Both the position numbers and the translations under genes were made by a program. This document shows, piece after piece, positions 26,612-35,394 of a DNA stretch of 64,000 nt; within the stretch, counting starts at the first letter, position 1; each line of letters begins with the position of its first letter. Origin of the DNA: Neisseriaceae bacterium (GTDB lineage: Bacteria > Pseudomonadota > Gammaproteobacteria > Burkholderiales > Chromobacteriaceae). The notes beneath the pieces were generated by a model. It saw only the letters and a list, made by a program, of their open reading frames with translations, was not told the origin of the DNA and did not search any database. The stretch lies in assembly GCA_027489245.1 (NCBI GenBank), contig JAIYAC010000002.1, positions 1 through 64,000 of the forward strand. The letters are read 5' to 3'.

Positions 26612-27197
26612 GCGCGGAATTTTACGGCTGCCCCTGTGGTTAACCAAGTAAAATCGCGGCGACCCGAATGTGGATAAAGCGCTGTGGATAAGAAAGCCCA
26701 TAGTTATCCACAAAGGCTCCCACCGGCGCAGCCTGGGTTAATGGGGTAGCCACACACATGGCAACACCTTGAAAAACAGGTGTTTTTTATACTTACCCAC
26801 AGCAAAGTGCCTTGTATATCATTGTCTTCAAATAAGTAATGTGAAAACAATGAAAGCGTGAGGTGCGAAATTGTCTGGCAAAAGTTCAGCCAAAAACGGC
26901 GGTCTGCAAGACGTCCAAACAGGGGGACTAGCGCAATACGCTTCGCTGCAGACCAGACGTCATGGCACACTTGATGCACAGGCAGCGGGTAAAAGCAGGC
27001 TTAGGCGTGTGGACAAGCCGGGTTAATCACAAAACGGCAGATTTATCCACAAAGCTTGCACCACAAAACAGGCCAGACAGCCACAGCTGTTCATGCAGCA
27101 CAATCCATTGAAAAAAAACAGGAAAACTGGCTTACCCACAGCCAGTTAGCGCCTTCATCAGCCCTTATCAATTTAATTACTGGACAGTCTAGAAAGT
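26612..27197. other. AT-rich intergenic region with DnaA-box cluster
   Basis: This 586-base gap between divergent LPS genes contains four exact TTATCCACA/TGTGGATAA boxes (26669, 26683, 26704, 27043). It also has near matches at 26793, 27008 and 27132, and an AT-rich tract at about 26770-26870. The ORF at 26704-26979 has no family resemblance. Promoters for waaC and the glycosyltransferase must also lie here. Confidence 0.7.
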
Positions 27198-27956
27198 ATG
27201 TCTGAAGCGCTAAGCGTGGTGCTTATCACCAAAAATGCAGAAAACCAGCTGGAAAAATGTCTGCAAAGCTGTGCTTTTGCCGACGAGATCGTGGTAGTGG
27301 ATTCGGGGAGTACGGACAGGACATTGGCAATAGCTTCTGCCTATAAGGCGAAAGTTATCCACCAGGACTGGCTGGGTTTTGGCCCGCAGAAGCAGTTTGC
27401 CGTGGCGCAAGCTAGCCACGATTGGGTGTTATGCCTGGATGCAGATGAATGGCTGTCTGAAAAATTACGCCATGAAATCATGAGCTTGCTTAAAAACCCG
27501 CGCGGCTACGCCTGGCGTTTTGCCCGTAGCAACAAGTTCATGGGGCGTTTTTTGCAATTTGGCGAAGGCTATCCGGATTACAGCCTGCGTCTGTTTCACC
27601 GCCAGCACGCCCGCTGGTCGGACGATGCGGTGCACGAATATGTGCAGACAGATAGCCAGGTTGGCACCCTGGCAGGCGACCTGATGCACGAATCCGGTGA
27701 AGACATTGCCCTCTACCTGACAAAACAGAACCGCTACACCAGCTTGCAGGCCGATGCGCTGTACCAGCGTGGCAAAAAATGTGGTGTGGCCAAGCTGGTG
27801 TTCAGCCCGCTGACGCGATTTATCAAGTTTTATCTGGTACGCCAGGGCTTTCGCGATGGTTTGCCCGGCCTGGTGCACATCAGCATTGGCTGCTTTAACA
27901 GCTATATCAAATACGCCAAGCTGATCGAGCTGCACCGGCTGGGGAAAAGCCGCTAG
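27198..27956 (+). CDS. Family 2 glycosyltransferase, LPS-core type (WaaE/KdtX-like)
   Basis: The 252-aa enzyme has a GT-A fold: LSVVLITKNAENQLEKCLQS at the N-terminus, EIVVVDSGSTDRT (nucleotide-sugar site), and the metal-binding CLDADEWLS (about residue 80). PDYSLRLFHR and the C-terminal FLVRQGFRDGLPGLVH-like tail match bacterial LPS-core beta-1,4-glucosyltransferases of the WaaE/KdtX group. It is divergent from waaC-waaA, consistent with core assembly. The sugar and linkage are inferred. Confidence 0.88.
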   Translation: MSEALSVVLITKNAENQLEKCLQSCAFADEIVVVDSGSTDRTLAIASAYKAKVIHQDWLGFGPQKQFAVAQASHDWVLCLDADEWLSEKLRHEIMSLLKNPRGYAWRFARSNKFMGRFLQFGEGYPDYSLRLFHRQHARWSDDAVHEYVQTDSQVGTLAGDLMHESGEDIALYLTKQNRYTSLQADALYQRGKKCGVAKLVFSPLTRFIKFYLVRQGFRDGLPGLVHISIGCFNSYIKYAKLIELHRLGKSR

Positions 27957-28287
27957 ATCTGCGGCGGGCTGTGGATAAACAGGCCAGTCAGCCCGTTTTT
28001 GCTGACCTGTGTGTGTAAAAGCAGCAGGTGCTCACCGTTTGATCATGCCGGTCAGCCTGTGGGTAAACGGCGTTTGCCCGCTAAGCTGCTGTTTTTGCAT
28101 GCATTCAGCGCAGGTAAAACCAATCAACACGGTTTATCCACAAGCGGCCAATAAGCCAGCCTGGCTGGCACGGCATGGCAAAGACCGCTGTTATCGCTGT
28201 TAGATTTCGATAAGCACTACACGCCAAGCTTTTGTCATGAATGAGAATTGCTGCTGTAATGGGGGGCCCTAACCCGCTGCCCCTGCC
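27957..28287. other. Intergenic region with further DnaA boxes
   Basis: This 331-base gap holds exact boxes TGTGGATAA (27970-27978) and TTATCCACA (28134-28142) and a near match at 28059. No gene-like ORF is supported. There is no obvious Shine-Dalgarno before the next gene. Confidence 0.6.
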
Positions 28288-29304
28288 ATGAACTTGCGCT
28301 TTCCTGCCCCATTGCAGCCCGGTGACACGCTTGCGCTGTGCGCGGTGTCCTCCGGTGTCCCCGAAGTGATGCACGCACGCCTGGAGGCCTCTATTGCCGC
28401 CCTGCGTGCTGCTGGCTATCAGGTGGTGGAAGGCGATACCCTGCGCCGGCAACACAAAAACGCCAGCGCCAGCGCCGCCACCCGGCTGGCAGAGCTGAAC
28501 GGTTTTCTGTACGACCCGGCCATCAAGGCCATTTTGCCGCCCTGGGGTGGCGAGCTGGCCATGCAGCTGCTGGCCAGGCTGGACTGGCCAAGGTTGGCCG
28601 CATTGCCCCCCAAATGGCTGTGCGGCTTTTCCGATGTATCCACACTGGCGGTGCCGCTTACCCTGCGCGCCGGCTGGGCCACGCTGCACAGCCCGAACGT
28701 GTTTGATATCAGCCACCCGGCCCGCCAAAGCGAAATGCAGCCGCTGTGGCATAGCTGGCAACACGGTTTGCCGCCCCGCCAGCAGGCCTTTACGCACTTT
28801 TGGCCATTTGGCGACCCCGGTGTGACTAAAAACAGCCGCGTGCGTGTGGCGGGTGCTGCACAGGCCAGCATGGCCGGGCGGCTGATAGGCGGCTGCCTGG
28901 ATACGCTGTCGCGCTTGGTCGCCACGCCATACTTCGACCTGCAACCTTGGCGCGGCCAACCTGTGCTGCTGTACCTGGAAAACTGCGAGCTGGCCCCGTG
29001 CGAGCTCGCACGCGCCCTGACGGCCATGCGCCTGGCGGGGGCGTTCGATAGCCTGGCCGGGCTGATACTGGGGCGCAGCAGCGGCCCCGAGGCAGCGCAG
29101 CCGGGCGACCTGCACTACGACGAAGCCGTCATGCAAGCGCTGGACGGCCTGCCCTGCCCGCTGGTACTGGATGCCGACATCGGCCACGTACCACCGCAAT
29201 GGACCCTGATGAATGGCGCCTGGGCCACGCTGCACGTAACGCATGGCCACGCCACCCTGGAACAGCACCACCACCCCGCTACCACCGCAGGAGATACCCC
29301 ATGA
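28288..29304 (+). CDS. S66-family LD-carboxypeptidase / MccF-like serine peptidase
   Basis: S66 peptidases cut the L,D bond of murein tetrapeptides (LdcA) or cleave toxic aminoacyl nucleotides (MccF). The 338-aa protein has [12 protein letters not shown] at the N-terminus, the nucleophile in CGFSDVSTL (about residue 113), YLENCELAP with the catalytic Glu, and [11 protein letters not shown] with the catalytic His. The triad is therefore intact. Its stop overlaps the next ATG (ATGA), and a GNAT gene follows two genes on. LdcA-like recycling is the default reading; an immunity role is possible. Confidence 0.85.
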   Translation: MNLRFPAPLQPGDTLALCAVSSGVPEVMHARLEASIAALRAAGYQVVEGDTLRRQHKNASASAATRLAELNGFLYDPAIKAILPPWGGELAMQLLARLDWPRLAALPPKWLCGFSDVSTLAVPLTLRAGWATLHSPNVFDISHPARQSEMQPLWHSWQHGLPPRQQAFTHFWPFGDPGVTKNSRVRVAGAAQASMAGRLIGGCLDTLSRLVATPYFDLQPWRGQPVLLYLENCELAPCELARALTAMRLAGAFDSLAGLILGRSSGPEAAQPGDLHYDEAVMQALDGLPCPLVLDADIGHVPPQWTLMNGAWATLHVTHGHATLEQHHHPATTAGDTP

Positions 29305-29741
29305 AGCCCCGCATCGCCCCGCCCTCTGCCGCCTTTGTCGGCGTGTCCTGGGTCGCCTTGTTTGCCGGTATGCTCACCTACCTCATCGGCCTGTGGAATG
29401 CCACCATGCCGTTGAACGAAAAGGGCTATTACTTCACCGTGCTGCTATACGGCCTGTTTGCCGCCGTCTCTTTGCAAAAAAGCGTGCGCGACCGGCTGGA
29501 AGGCATTGCCGTCAGCGGCATTTACTACGGCCTGTGCTGGTTGTCGGTGGGTATCAGCCTGTTATTGCTGGCGGTAGGCTTGTGGAATGCCACCCTGCTG
29601 GGCAGCGAAAAAGGCTTTTACGCCATGGCCTACCTGCTGAGCCTGTTTGCCGCCGTGGCGGTACAGAAAAATACCCGCGACCAGTTGGCCAGCCGCCCCG
29701 AGCCGGCCAGCTTTGCACCAGAAAACGAAGGAGAGCAGTAA
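29301..29741 (+). CDS. YiaA/YiaB-type inner membrane protein
   Basis: The 146-aa protein has four predicted membrane helices forming two repeats of the same unit: [18 protein letters not shown] and [19 protein letters not shown]. Each is followed by a LFAAVxxQKxxRD motif. This duplicated GLWNA...EKG(F/Y)Y pattern defines the yiaA/yiaB family, whose function is unknown. The start overlaps the S66 stop by four bases and the stop overlaps the next ATG by one base, so it is the middle of a coupled operon. Confidence 0.85.
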   Translation: MKPRIAPPSAAFVGVSWVALFAGMLTYLIGLWNATMPLNEKGYYFTVLLYGLFAAVSLQKSVRDRLEGIAVSGIYYGLCWLSVGISLLLLAVGLWNATLLGSEKGFYAMAYLLSLFAAVAVQKNTRDQLASRPEPASFAPENEGEQ

Positions 29742-30244
29742 TGGCCATTTCGCTGCGTGATGCCACTGCATTCGACGCCGATAGCGTGCAAAGCCTGCTA
29801 TTCGACCATGGCCCCAATATGTGGAACTGGCTACCGCCCGAAGGCGTGGCGCGTACCATTCAGCAGCTGGTCGCCGGCCTGGCTGGCGGCATACTGGCCG
29901 AAGACGGCAGTATGCTGGTGGGGGCGGTACTGTACCGTCAGGCCGACCCCTACCCCAGCCTGCGCCCCGACGATATTGCCCCGCTGCAGTGCAGCTATAT
30001 CGTGGAAGCCGTCGTCCACCGCGACTACGCCGGCCAGGGCATTGGCGCGCGCTTGCTGAACAGTGTGTGCCAGAAGCTGGCTGCCCAGGGCCAGGCCTGG
30101 GTGGTGGCCGACCGCCACGAAGAAAACGGCCCGTCCGCCGGCATGATGCGCAAAGTCGGCCTGCAACAGCTGGGCGTGTACGACGACCCGGCGCGCCGCC
30201 CCAGCGGCAGCCGCCGCACCGCGGTATGCGGCAGGCGGCTGTAA
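29741..30244 (+). CDS. GNAT-family N-acetyltransferase
   Basis: The 167-aa product starts at the ATG of TAATG, with GAAGGAGAG ten bases upstream. The fold is visible as ISLRDATAFDADSV (first strand), then YIVEAVVHRDYAGQGIGARL, which carries the QGIGARL acetyl-CoA loop, and GPSAGMMRKVGLQQLGVY. The acceptor substrate is unknown. It is the last gene of the S66-YiaAB-GNAT operon. Confidence 0.82.
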   Translation: MAISLRDATAFDADSVQSLLFDHGPNMWNWLPPEGVARTIQQLVAGLAGGILAEDGSMLVGAVLYRQADPYPSLRPDDIAPLQCSYIVEAVVHRDYAGQGIGARLLNSVCQKLAAQGQAWVVADRHEENGPSAGMMRKVGLQQLGVYDDPARRPSGSRRTAVCGRRL

Positions 30245-30256
30245 TACGCAGCAGAT

Positions 30257-30287
30257 AAAAAAACGGCCAGGCTGTGATGCCTGGCCG
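30257..30287. terminator. Bidirectional terminator between GNAT and rsmE
   Basis: CGGCCAGGC and GCCTGGCCG form a 9-bp stem. On the minus strand it is followed by seven T, serving rsmE; on the plus strand a weaker TTGTTTT follows. Confidence 0.88.
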
Positions 30288-30307
30288 CTGTTGTTTTCAG
30301 GGTGTCG

Positions 30308-31036
30308 TTACACGCTGTAGTCGCCCCACACCGTCTGGATGGCGCCTACCGCCGCCAGCGCGGCTGTTTCGGTGCGCAGGATGCGCGGCCCCAGTTTCAG
30401 CGGCGTCCAGCCTGCGTTAATGGCCTGCTGCTCTTCGGCGCCAGACAGCCCGCCTTCCGGCCCGGCCATCAGCCACGCCTGCTGTGGCGCCCGGGCGATA
30501 TCCACCAGCTTTTGCGTGCCCAGCGGCGACAGCAGCAAGTGGGCATCGGCCGCTGGCAAGCTGGCCAGCCACTGTTTCAGCGTCAGGATGGGGCGCACCT
30601 CGGGTACGGTGTTGCGCCCGCTTTGCTCGCAGGCGGCGATCACGATTTCCTGCCAGCGCTGCACGCGTTTGTCGGCGCGGTCGCCGGCCAGCTTTACGAT
30701 GCTGCGCTCGGTGGCCAGCGGCTGGAAGGCGCTGACGCCCATTTCCACCCCTTTTTGCAGGGTGAACTCCATGCGGTCGCCGCTGGAAATCGCCTGCGCC
30801 AGCCCCAGCCATACCGGTGATTCGCGGCTGGTGTCGTCAAATGCCGTGATCGTGCAGCTAACGTCGCGTTTGGCGATGTCGGTCAGCGTTGCGTGGTACT
30901 CGCCACCACGGCCGTTAAACAGCGTGATGCCGTCACCGGCGCGCAGGCGCAAAACCTGCACATGGCGCACTACCGTATCCGGCAGTGCCAGGGTTTGCCC
31001 GGCAGCAAGGGCAATATCTATAAAAAACCTTGGCAT
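30308..31036 (-). CDS. rsmE: 16S rRNA m3U1498 methyltransferase
   Basis: RsmE methylates N3 of U1498 in 16S rRNA using SAM. From the ATG at 31034-31036 it has 242 aa, the family norm. MPRFFIDIALAAGQ at the N-terminus is the PUA-like domain. The SPOUT knot is shown by LLLSPLG, WLMAGPEGGLSGAEEQQA and LGPRILRTETAALAA. The track start 23 codons upstream lacks an RBS. Terminated by the hairpin at 30257-30287. Confidence 0.95.
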   Translation of the reverse strand: MPRFFIDIALAAGQTLALPDTVVRHVQVLRLRAGDGITLFNGRGGEYHATLTDIAKRDVSCTITAFDDTSRESPVWLGLAQAISSGDRMEFTLQKGVEMGVSAFQPLATERSIVKLAGDRADKRVQRWQEIVIAACEQSGRNTVPEVRPILTLKQWLASLPAADAHLLLSPLGTQKLVDIARAPQQAWLMAGPEGGLSGAEEQQAINAGWTPLKLGPRILRTETAALAAVGAIQTVWGDYSV

Positions 31037-31151
31037 GGTGTGTTGATCGTTCGTGTTGATAACGGTATTTTGCTTGGTTTGCTGCACGTGCAACAACATA
31101 AACATTACACGGTGGTAAGCGGGTCTGCCCGCAGCGCGAGAGGAGAGATGG

Positions 31152-31943
31152 ATGCAAGTGGTCGATCAGGTAATACAGGTCGTACGCGACGTGGCCCGCT
31201 ACGAGGTCATGCCGCGCTTTTTGCGCGTGGGCAAGACGCGTAAAGAGGACGGCTCGCTGTTTACCGAAGCCGATCTTGCCTGCCAGCAGGTACTGCAGCA
31301 GCGCCTGCCTGCCATCCTGCCCTACCCGGTGCTGGGCGAAGAAATGACCATGGCCGAGCAGGATGCGCTGTGGGCGGCCAACCAGGCTGGCTTGTGGGTA
31401 GTGGACCCCATCGATGGCACCACCAACTTCGTTAACGGCCTGCCCTACTTTGCCGTGTCGGTGGCGCTGATGGTGAACGGCGTGAGCGAGCTGGGGGTGA
31501 TCTACAACCCGGTGTCCGACGAAATGTTCTACGCCCGCCGCGGCGGCGGAGCCTACCTGAACGGCCAGCCGCTGCCGCTGAAAACCGTGGCCAACAGCAT
31601 GGGTGACGCCATCGCCGCCGTGGAAATCAAATATCTGCGTTCCGGCAAACTGGCCGCACGCATGGGCAGCGTGGCGCCGTTTGGCAGCCAGCGCAGCATG
31701 GGTTCCAGCACACTGGACTGGTGCTTCCTGGCCGCCGGCCGCTATGACATCTATCTGCACGGTGGCCAACGGCTGTGGGACTACGCCGCCGGCGCGGTGA
31801 TCCTGGAAGAAGCCGGCGGGCGCATCGCCAGCCTGAACACCGACGACTACTGGGCCGACACCATCTGGAAGCGCTCCGCCATCGCCGCGCTGAACCCCGA
31901 GCTGTTCGCGCAGTGGCACAAGTGGGTGCGCGCCAACCAGTAA
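31152..31943 (+). CDS. Inositol-monophosphatase family protein (SuhB-like)
   Basis: The 263-aa protein carries the Mg2+-dependent phosphatase motifs of the Li-sensitive superfamily: LGEEM (about 60), DPIDGTTNFVNG (about 84-95) and RLWDYAAGAVILEEAGG (about 204-220). The family dephosphorylates inositol phosphates, histidinol phosphate or PAP; SuhB also assists rRNA transcription. The sequence diverges from canonical E. coli SuhB, so the role is left open. AGGAG lies 8 bases before the ATG. A paired motif terminator follows. Confidence 0.88.
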   Translation: MQVVDQVIQVVRDVARYEVMPRFLRVGKTRKEDGSLFTEADLACQQVLQQRLPAILPYPVLGEEMTMAEQDALWAANQAGLWVVDPIDGTTNFVNGLPYFAVSVALMVNGVSELGVIYNPVSDEMFYARRGGGAYLNGQPLPLKTVANSMGDAIAAVEIKYLRSGKLAARMGSVAPFGSQRSMGSSTLDWCFLAAGRYDIYLHGGQRLWDYAAGAVILEEAGGRIASLNTDDYWADTIWKRSAIAALNPELFAQWHKWVRANQ

Positions 31944-31965
31944 GCAGCGGTTTTTGATAAAAGAT

Positions 31966-31993
31966 GCGGCCAACCTTGGGCAAGGTTGGCCGC
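31966..31993. terminator. Terminator built from two facing uptake-like motifs
   Basis: GCGGCCAACCTTG-GG-CAAGGTTGGCCGC forms a 13-bp perfect stem, with AT/AT flanks extending it. It lies between convergent genes and is followed by TTGTTTT on plus and TCTTTT on minus. This is the clearest example of the motif acting as a bidirectional terminator. Confidence 0.88.
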
Positions 31994-32058
31994 ATTGTTT
32001 TGGGTGCAGGTTTTTATAGTGGCTCAGCCGCTTAACCAAGCCTGACGAAGATGTGTGT

Positions 32059-33855
32059 TCAAGGCTGATAACGCTTGGCGGCAGCCTTGGTAAACCAGAA
32101 ATCGGCGTCCTTGTCGCTCTGTGGTACGCCATTGCCGTCCAGATACAGCGTGCCCAGGCTGAACTGCGCCTCTTTCAGGCCTTGTTCGGCGGCCAGGCGG
32201 TACCAGCGTGCGGCTTCGGCAGCATCCTGCACCACCCCTTGGCCGTAGCGGTACAGATTACCTAGCCGGTTTTGCGCGGGGGCATAGCCTTGAGCGGCGG
32301 CTTGCTGGTAGTAATGGGCGGCTTGTGCCCAATCTACAGGCAGGCCTTTACCCTCGGCGTACAGGCGGCCCAGCTGGTATTGGGCACTGACATCACCTTG
32401 TGCTGCTGCTTTGTTGTACCAATGCGCGGCCTGGGCGATGTCGGCTGGCAAGCCTTTACCGGATTCGTAAATCAGCCCAAGCACCCGCTGCGCAGTGGCT
32501 TTGCCCTGTGCGGCATCGCGCTGGTGTGTGGCCAGCGCCCGGATATCTTCACGGCTCAGACCATAGGTATTGTTGTACAAGGTTTTCAGGCTGTTTGTTG
32601 CATCAGCCAGATCCTGTGAGGCTGCCAGGCGGTACCATTTTTCGGCCTCGCCGTAATTCATGCTGATGCCTTTGCCTGCCTGTAGCAGGCGGCCGAGATT
32701 GTGCTGGGCCTGGGCATTGCCCAGCCGTGCGGCCTGCAGGTACCAGTTGGCTGCCGCAGTAACATCCTGCGTGCCATACCTGCCCCACTCCAGTATTTCA
32801 CCTAGCCGGTTTTGTGCCAGCGCCATGCTTTGATCTGAAAGACCGTTACGGACAGGCAGTGTCTGGCCGCCAGCTTGTTGTGCCGCGGCCAGGTACCAGC
32901 GCACGGCCTGCTCGGGATCTGCGGCTAGCCCCAGGCCGACATCCTGCATCAGCGCTACTTTCAGCTGAGCCATGAGGTCCCCCGCCTTTGCCTGGCTCAG
33001 CAGTGCACCGGCCTGGCGCAGGTCATCACGGCTGAAGCCGTATCGATTGAAATACAGCCCGTTCAGAGCTTCGGCCGCCGTACTGTCGCCGTGCTTTGCC
33101 GCTTGCTGATACCACCGTTCTGCCACGGCATAGTCCATGGCCACATGCCAGCCTTCACGGTACAGCCTGGCCAGCCGCAGCATGGCCCGGGTATCGCCCT
33201 GGCTGGCATTCTGTTCGTAGCAGGCAATCAGCTCGGGGTTGGCTTGCCTGATGCCATTACCGGGATCACGTTGCTGGCAAAGCCAGTAATCCGCTTCGCG
33301 GTCCCCCTGTGCGACGGCGGCCTGCAGCCACTTGGCCGCTTGCTGCGGGTCTTGCTCTACGCCCATGCCGTACAGGTACAGCCTGCCCAGCGCGGTCATG
33401 GCCTGGGGGTGTTGCTGCTTGGCGGCTTTCTGCAGATACGTGGCTGCCGTAGGGTAATCGTGAGCCATAACCTGGCTCAGGCCGTACCAGTACTGTGCCG
33501 TGGCGTCGTGTTCTGCGCTGTGTTGCCAGTACGCCATCACTTCGTCAGCGTTGGCGGCCTTGCCGGCCTCGATAAGCGAATACATCTCGGCCATCAACGC
33601 AGCCGCCTCATTGTGCTGTTTTGCTTGTTGACGGTACCAGGCGAGCGCTTCCTGGTTGCTATGGAACACCAAGGGCCTGTTGGTGGCTGTGCGCGGGCCA
33701 AACGGGGTAACAGATTCTGGCTGACTACCCGGTAGGGTGAGTGCCGGGAAAGCAGGGGATGCCTGGATGGCCAGCGGGAAAGTCAGGCCGGCACAGAGCA
33801 GGATGGTGGCGAGGCGACGCAGCATGGCAGCAAACGCAGTAAATGAAAATTGCAT
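32059..33855 (-). CDS. Exported Sel1-repeat protein
   Basis: The roughly 598-aa protein has a signal peptide (LATILLCAGLTFPLAIQA) and then tandem Sel1-like repeats nearly to the C-terminus. Examples are ALGRLYLYGMGVEQDPQQAA, LGRLLQAGKGISMNYGEAEK and LGNLYRYGQGVVQDAAEAAR. Two degenerate units share an odd YGxSRxD(I/L)R signature (near NRYGFSRDDLRQ and NTYGLSREDIRA), suggesting internal block duplication. Sel1 arrays are protein-protein scaffolds; the partner is unknown. The track start is TTG, the next codon option is ATG three residues later (used here), and neither has a clear RBS. Confidence 0.85.
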   Translation of the reverse strand: MQFSFTAFAAMLRRLATILLCAGLTFPLAIQASPAFPALTLPGSQPESVTPFGPRTATNRPLVFHSNQEALAWYRQQAKQHNEAAALMAEMYSLIEAGKAANADEVMAYWQHSAEHDATAQYWYGLSQVMAHDYPTAATYLQKAAKQQHPQAMTALGRLYLYGMGVEQDPQQAAKWLQAAVAQGDREADYWLCQQRDPGNGIRQANPELIACYEQNASQGDTRAMLRLARLYREGWHVAMDYAVAERWYQQAAKHGDSTAAEALNGLYFNRYGFSRDDLRQAGALLSQAKAGDLMAQLKVALMQDVGLGLAADPEQAVRWYLAAAQQAGGQTLPVRNGLSDQSMALAQNRLGEILEWGRYGTQDVTAAANWYLQAARLGNAQAQHNLGRLLQAGKGISMNYGEAEKWYRLAASQDLADATNSLKTLYNNTYGLSREDIRALATHQRDAAQGKATAQRVLGLIYESGKGLPADIAQAAHWYNKAAAQGDVSAQYQLGRLYAEGKGLPVDWAQAAHYYQQAAAQGYAPAQNRLGNLYRYGQGVVQDAAEAARWYRLAAEQGLKEAQFSLGTLYLDGNGVPQSDKDADFWFTKAAAKRYQP

Positions 33856-33889
33856 GATAACCAAAGCGATGCGGTGCTGACAGCAATGC

Positions 33890-34780
33890 CTAACGCCCCA
33901 GCAACAGCACGGTGCCGGCCACGCTGATGGCGGCGCCCAGCCAGCCCAGCAGCGGCGGGGCCTGCCGCGTTACCGCCCACAGCATGGGCAGGATCAGTAC
34001 CGGGCTCAGCGCTGACAACATACCCACGGTAGCCACGTTGCCGCTTTGCAGTGCCACCATGATCAAGGTCATGCCCAGGCCCAGCGCGACCACACCGTTC
34101 AGCGCCAGCTGGCCCAGCATACGCGGCGTGGGCGGGTTGGCCATGCGTGCCAGGCGGCTGCCGCTGGCCCATAGCAGCCAGTTGGCCGCACAGCCTATCG
34201 CCATGCGCAAGGCGCTGGCGGTGAGCGGGTCCAGCCCGCTGGCCATGGCCGGTTTGGCAAAAAAGGTGCCGCATGCCTGGCACAGCGCGGCGGCCAGGCC
34301 CAGCGCCACGCCGGCTTTCAGGCCGTGGCTTTGTTCCCAGTGGTGGGTGCTGCCGTCACGGCGGCCAAAGGCCACGGCTACCAGCACGCCGCCAAACACC
34401 AGCACGCTGCCGGCCAATGCCTGCAGGCTGAGTGCCTCGCCCAGCAGCAGTACGCCCAGCGCCACCGAAAACACAGAATGGGTGGCAAACAGCAGGCCGG
34501 TACGGCGCGGGCCCAGGCGGTTCATGGCGGCGAACATCAGCGCATCGCCCAGAAAAATGCCGAACAGCGCCGATAGCGTCAGCGGCAGCAGCGCGGCGGC
34601 GTGTACTGTGGCCCAGCCACCCAGCACCAGGCTGGCACCGCCCAGCAGCACGGTGAGGAAGCTCAGCCGCAGCCGGCTGAAGGCAAACGGGCCGAAGTGC
34701 CGCGCCGGGGTGGCGCCGATAAGGCCGCCAGCGGCCCAGCAAGTGGCCGCGCCCACGGCGGCCAGGTCGTACAGCAGCAT
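33890..34780 (-). CDS. EamA/DMT transporter, cotranscribed with MarR regulator
   Basis: The 296-aa protein has ten predicted membrane segments in two EamA halves (for example ATCWAAGGLIGATPARH near the start and GMLSALSPVLILPMLWAV in the last third). Its start codon overlaps the MarR stop by one base, so both genes are on one transcript. The family exports metabolites or drugs, but the substrate is unknown. With the divergent EamA gene at 35395 it forms a regulator-plus-two-exporters module. Confidence 0.85.
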   Translation of the reverse strand: MLLYDLAAVGAATCWAAGGLIGATPARHFGPFAFSRLRLSFLTVLLGGASLVLGGWATVHAAALLPLTLSALFGIFLGDALMFAAMNRLGPRRTGLLFATHSVFSVALGVLLLGEALSLQALAGSVLVFGGVLVAVAFGRRDGSTHHWEQSHGLKAGVALGLAAALCQACGTFFAKPAMASGLDPLTASALRMAIGCAANWLLWASGSRLARMANPPTPRMLGQLALNGVVALGLGMTLIMVALQSGNVATVGMLSALSPVLILPMLWAVTRQAPPLLGWLGAAISVAGTVLLLGR

Positions 34781-35301
34781 CAGCGCCCCGCTTTCGCGGC
34801 CGGTTCCAGCGTAGCCAGCAGCGTGCTCATCGACGCGTCCAGTGCGTCCAGCTGTGCGGCGTCCAGCGGTGCCAGGATGCGCGCCATGTTATCCACATGC
34901 GCACCTACTACCTCGTTGACCAGATCCAGCCCCTGCGGGGTGAGCTGTACCAGCAGGCTGCGCGCGTCGTCGGGGTTGGGCAGGCGGCATACCAGGCCGC
35001 GCTCGGCCAGCAGCTGCAGCTGGCGCGTCATGGTGCCGGACGACAGCATCAGGCTGGAAAACAGCGCGGTGGGCGCCAGGCAATACGGCGCGCCGCTGCG
35101 GCGCAGCGTGGCCAGCACGTCGAATTCCCAGTTGCTGATGCCGTACTGGCCGAAGGTGTCGTTCAGCCGTTTTTGCAGCTGGATGCTGCAGCGGCCCAGG
35201 CGGCCGATGATGGCCATGTGGCGGGTGTCCAGGTCGGGGCGTTCGCGCTGCCACTGTGCGCGGATGGCGTCCACGGCGTCGGGGGTGTTCGGGGTATCCA
35301 T
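34780..35301 (-). CDS. MarR-family transcriptional regulator
   Basis: From the ATG at 35299-35301 the protein is 173 aa. The winged helix is seen in NWEFDVLATLRRSGAPYCL, ALFSSLMLSSGTMTRQLQLL (recognition helix) and RGLVCRLPNPDDARSLLVQL (wing with the conserved DxR). The C-terminal helix supports dimerisation. The track frame extends 61 residues into the intergenic operator region, which is not credible. It is divergent from an EamA exporter and coupled to another, so it probably represses both and itself. Confidence 0.88.
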   Translation of the reverse strand: MDTPNTPDAVDAIRAQWQRERPDLDTRHMAIIGRLGRCSIQLQKRLNDTFGQYGISNWEFDVLATLRRSGAPYCLAPTALFSSLMLSSGTMTRQLQLLAERGLVCRLPNPDDARSLLVQLTPQGLDLVNEVVGAHVDNMARILAPLDAAQLDALDASMSTLLATLEPAAKAGR

Positions 35302-35324
35302 GCCGGCTCCAGATAGCTCGTGTT

Positions 35325-35340
35325 CAAGATAAATATCTTG
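35325..35340. promoter_or_regulatory. Probable MarR operator
   Basis: CAAGATA-AA-TATCTTG is a 7+2+7 inverted repeat in the 93-bp divergent spacer. Further half-sites TGAAGATAAA (about 35343-35352) and TATCTTGAA (about 35372-35380) occur before the EamA start. The AT-rich clustered half-sites are typical of MarR-type autoregulation. Confidence 0.65.
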
Positions 35341-35394
35341 AGTTGAAGATAAATTATCGATACGCTGATTATATCTTGAATAGGAGATATCACT

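Noticed and set aside
26704-26979. 91-aa ORF in the DnaA-box region
   Set aside because: Atypical composition, no RBS and overlap with DnaA boxes; judged fortuitous.
26560-28142. Chromosomal origin of replication
   Set aside because: DnaA boxes are many, but dnaA, dnaN, gyrB, rpmH or parAB are absent; kept only as a cluster to test.
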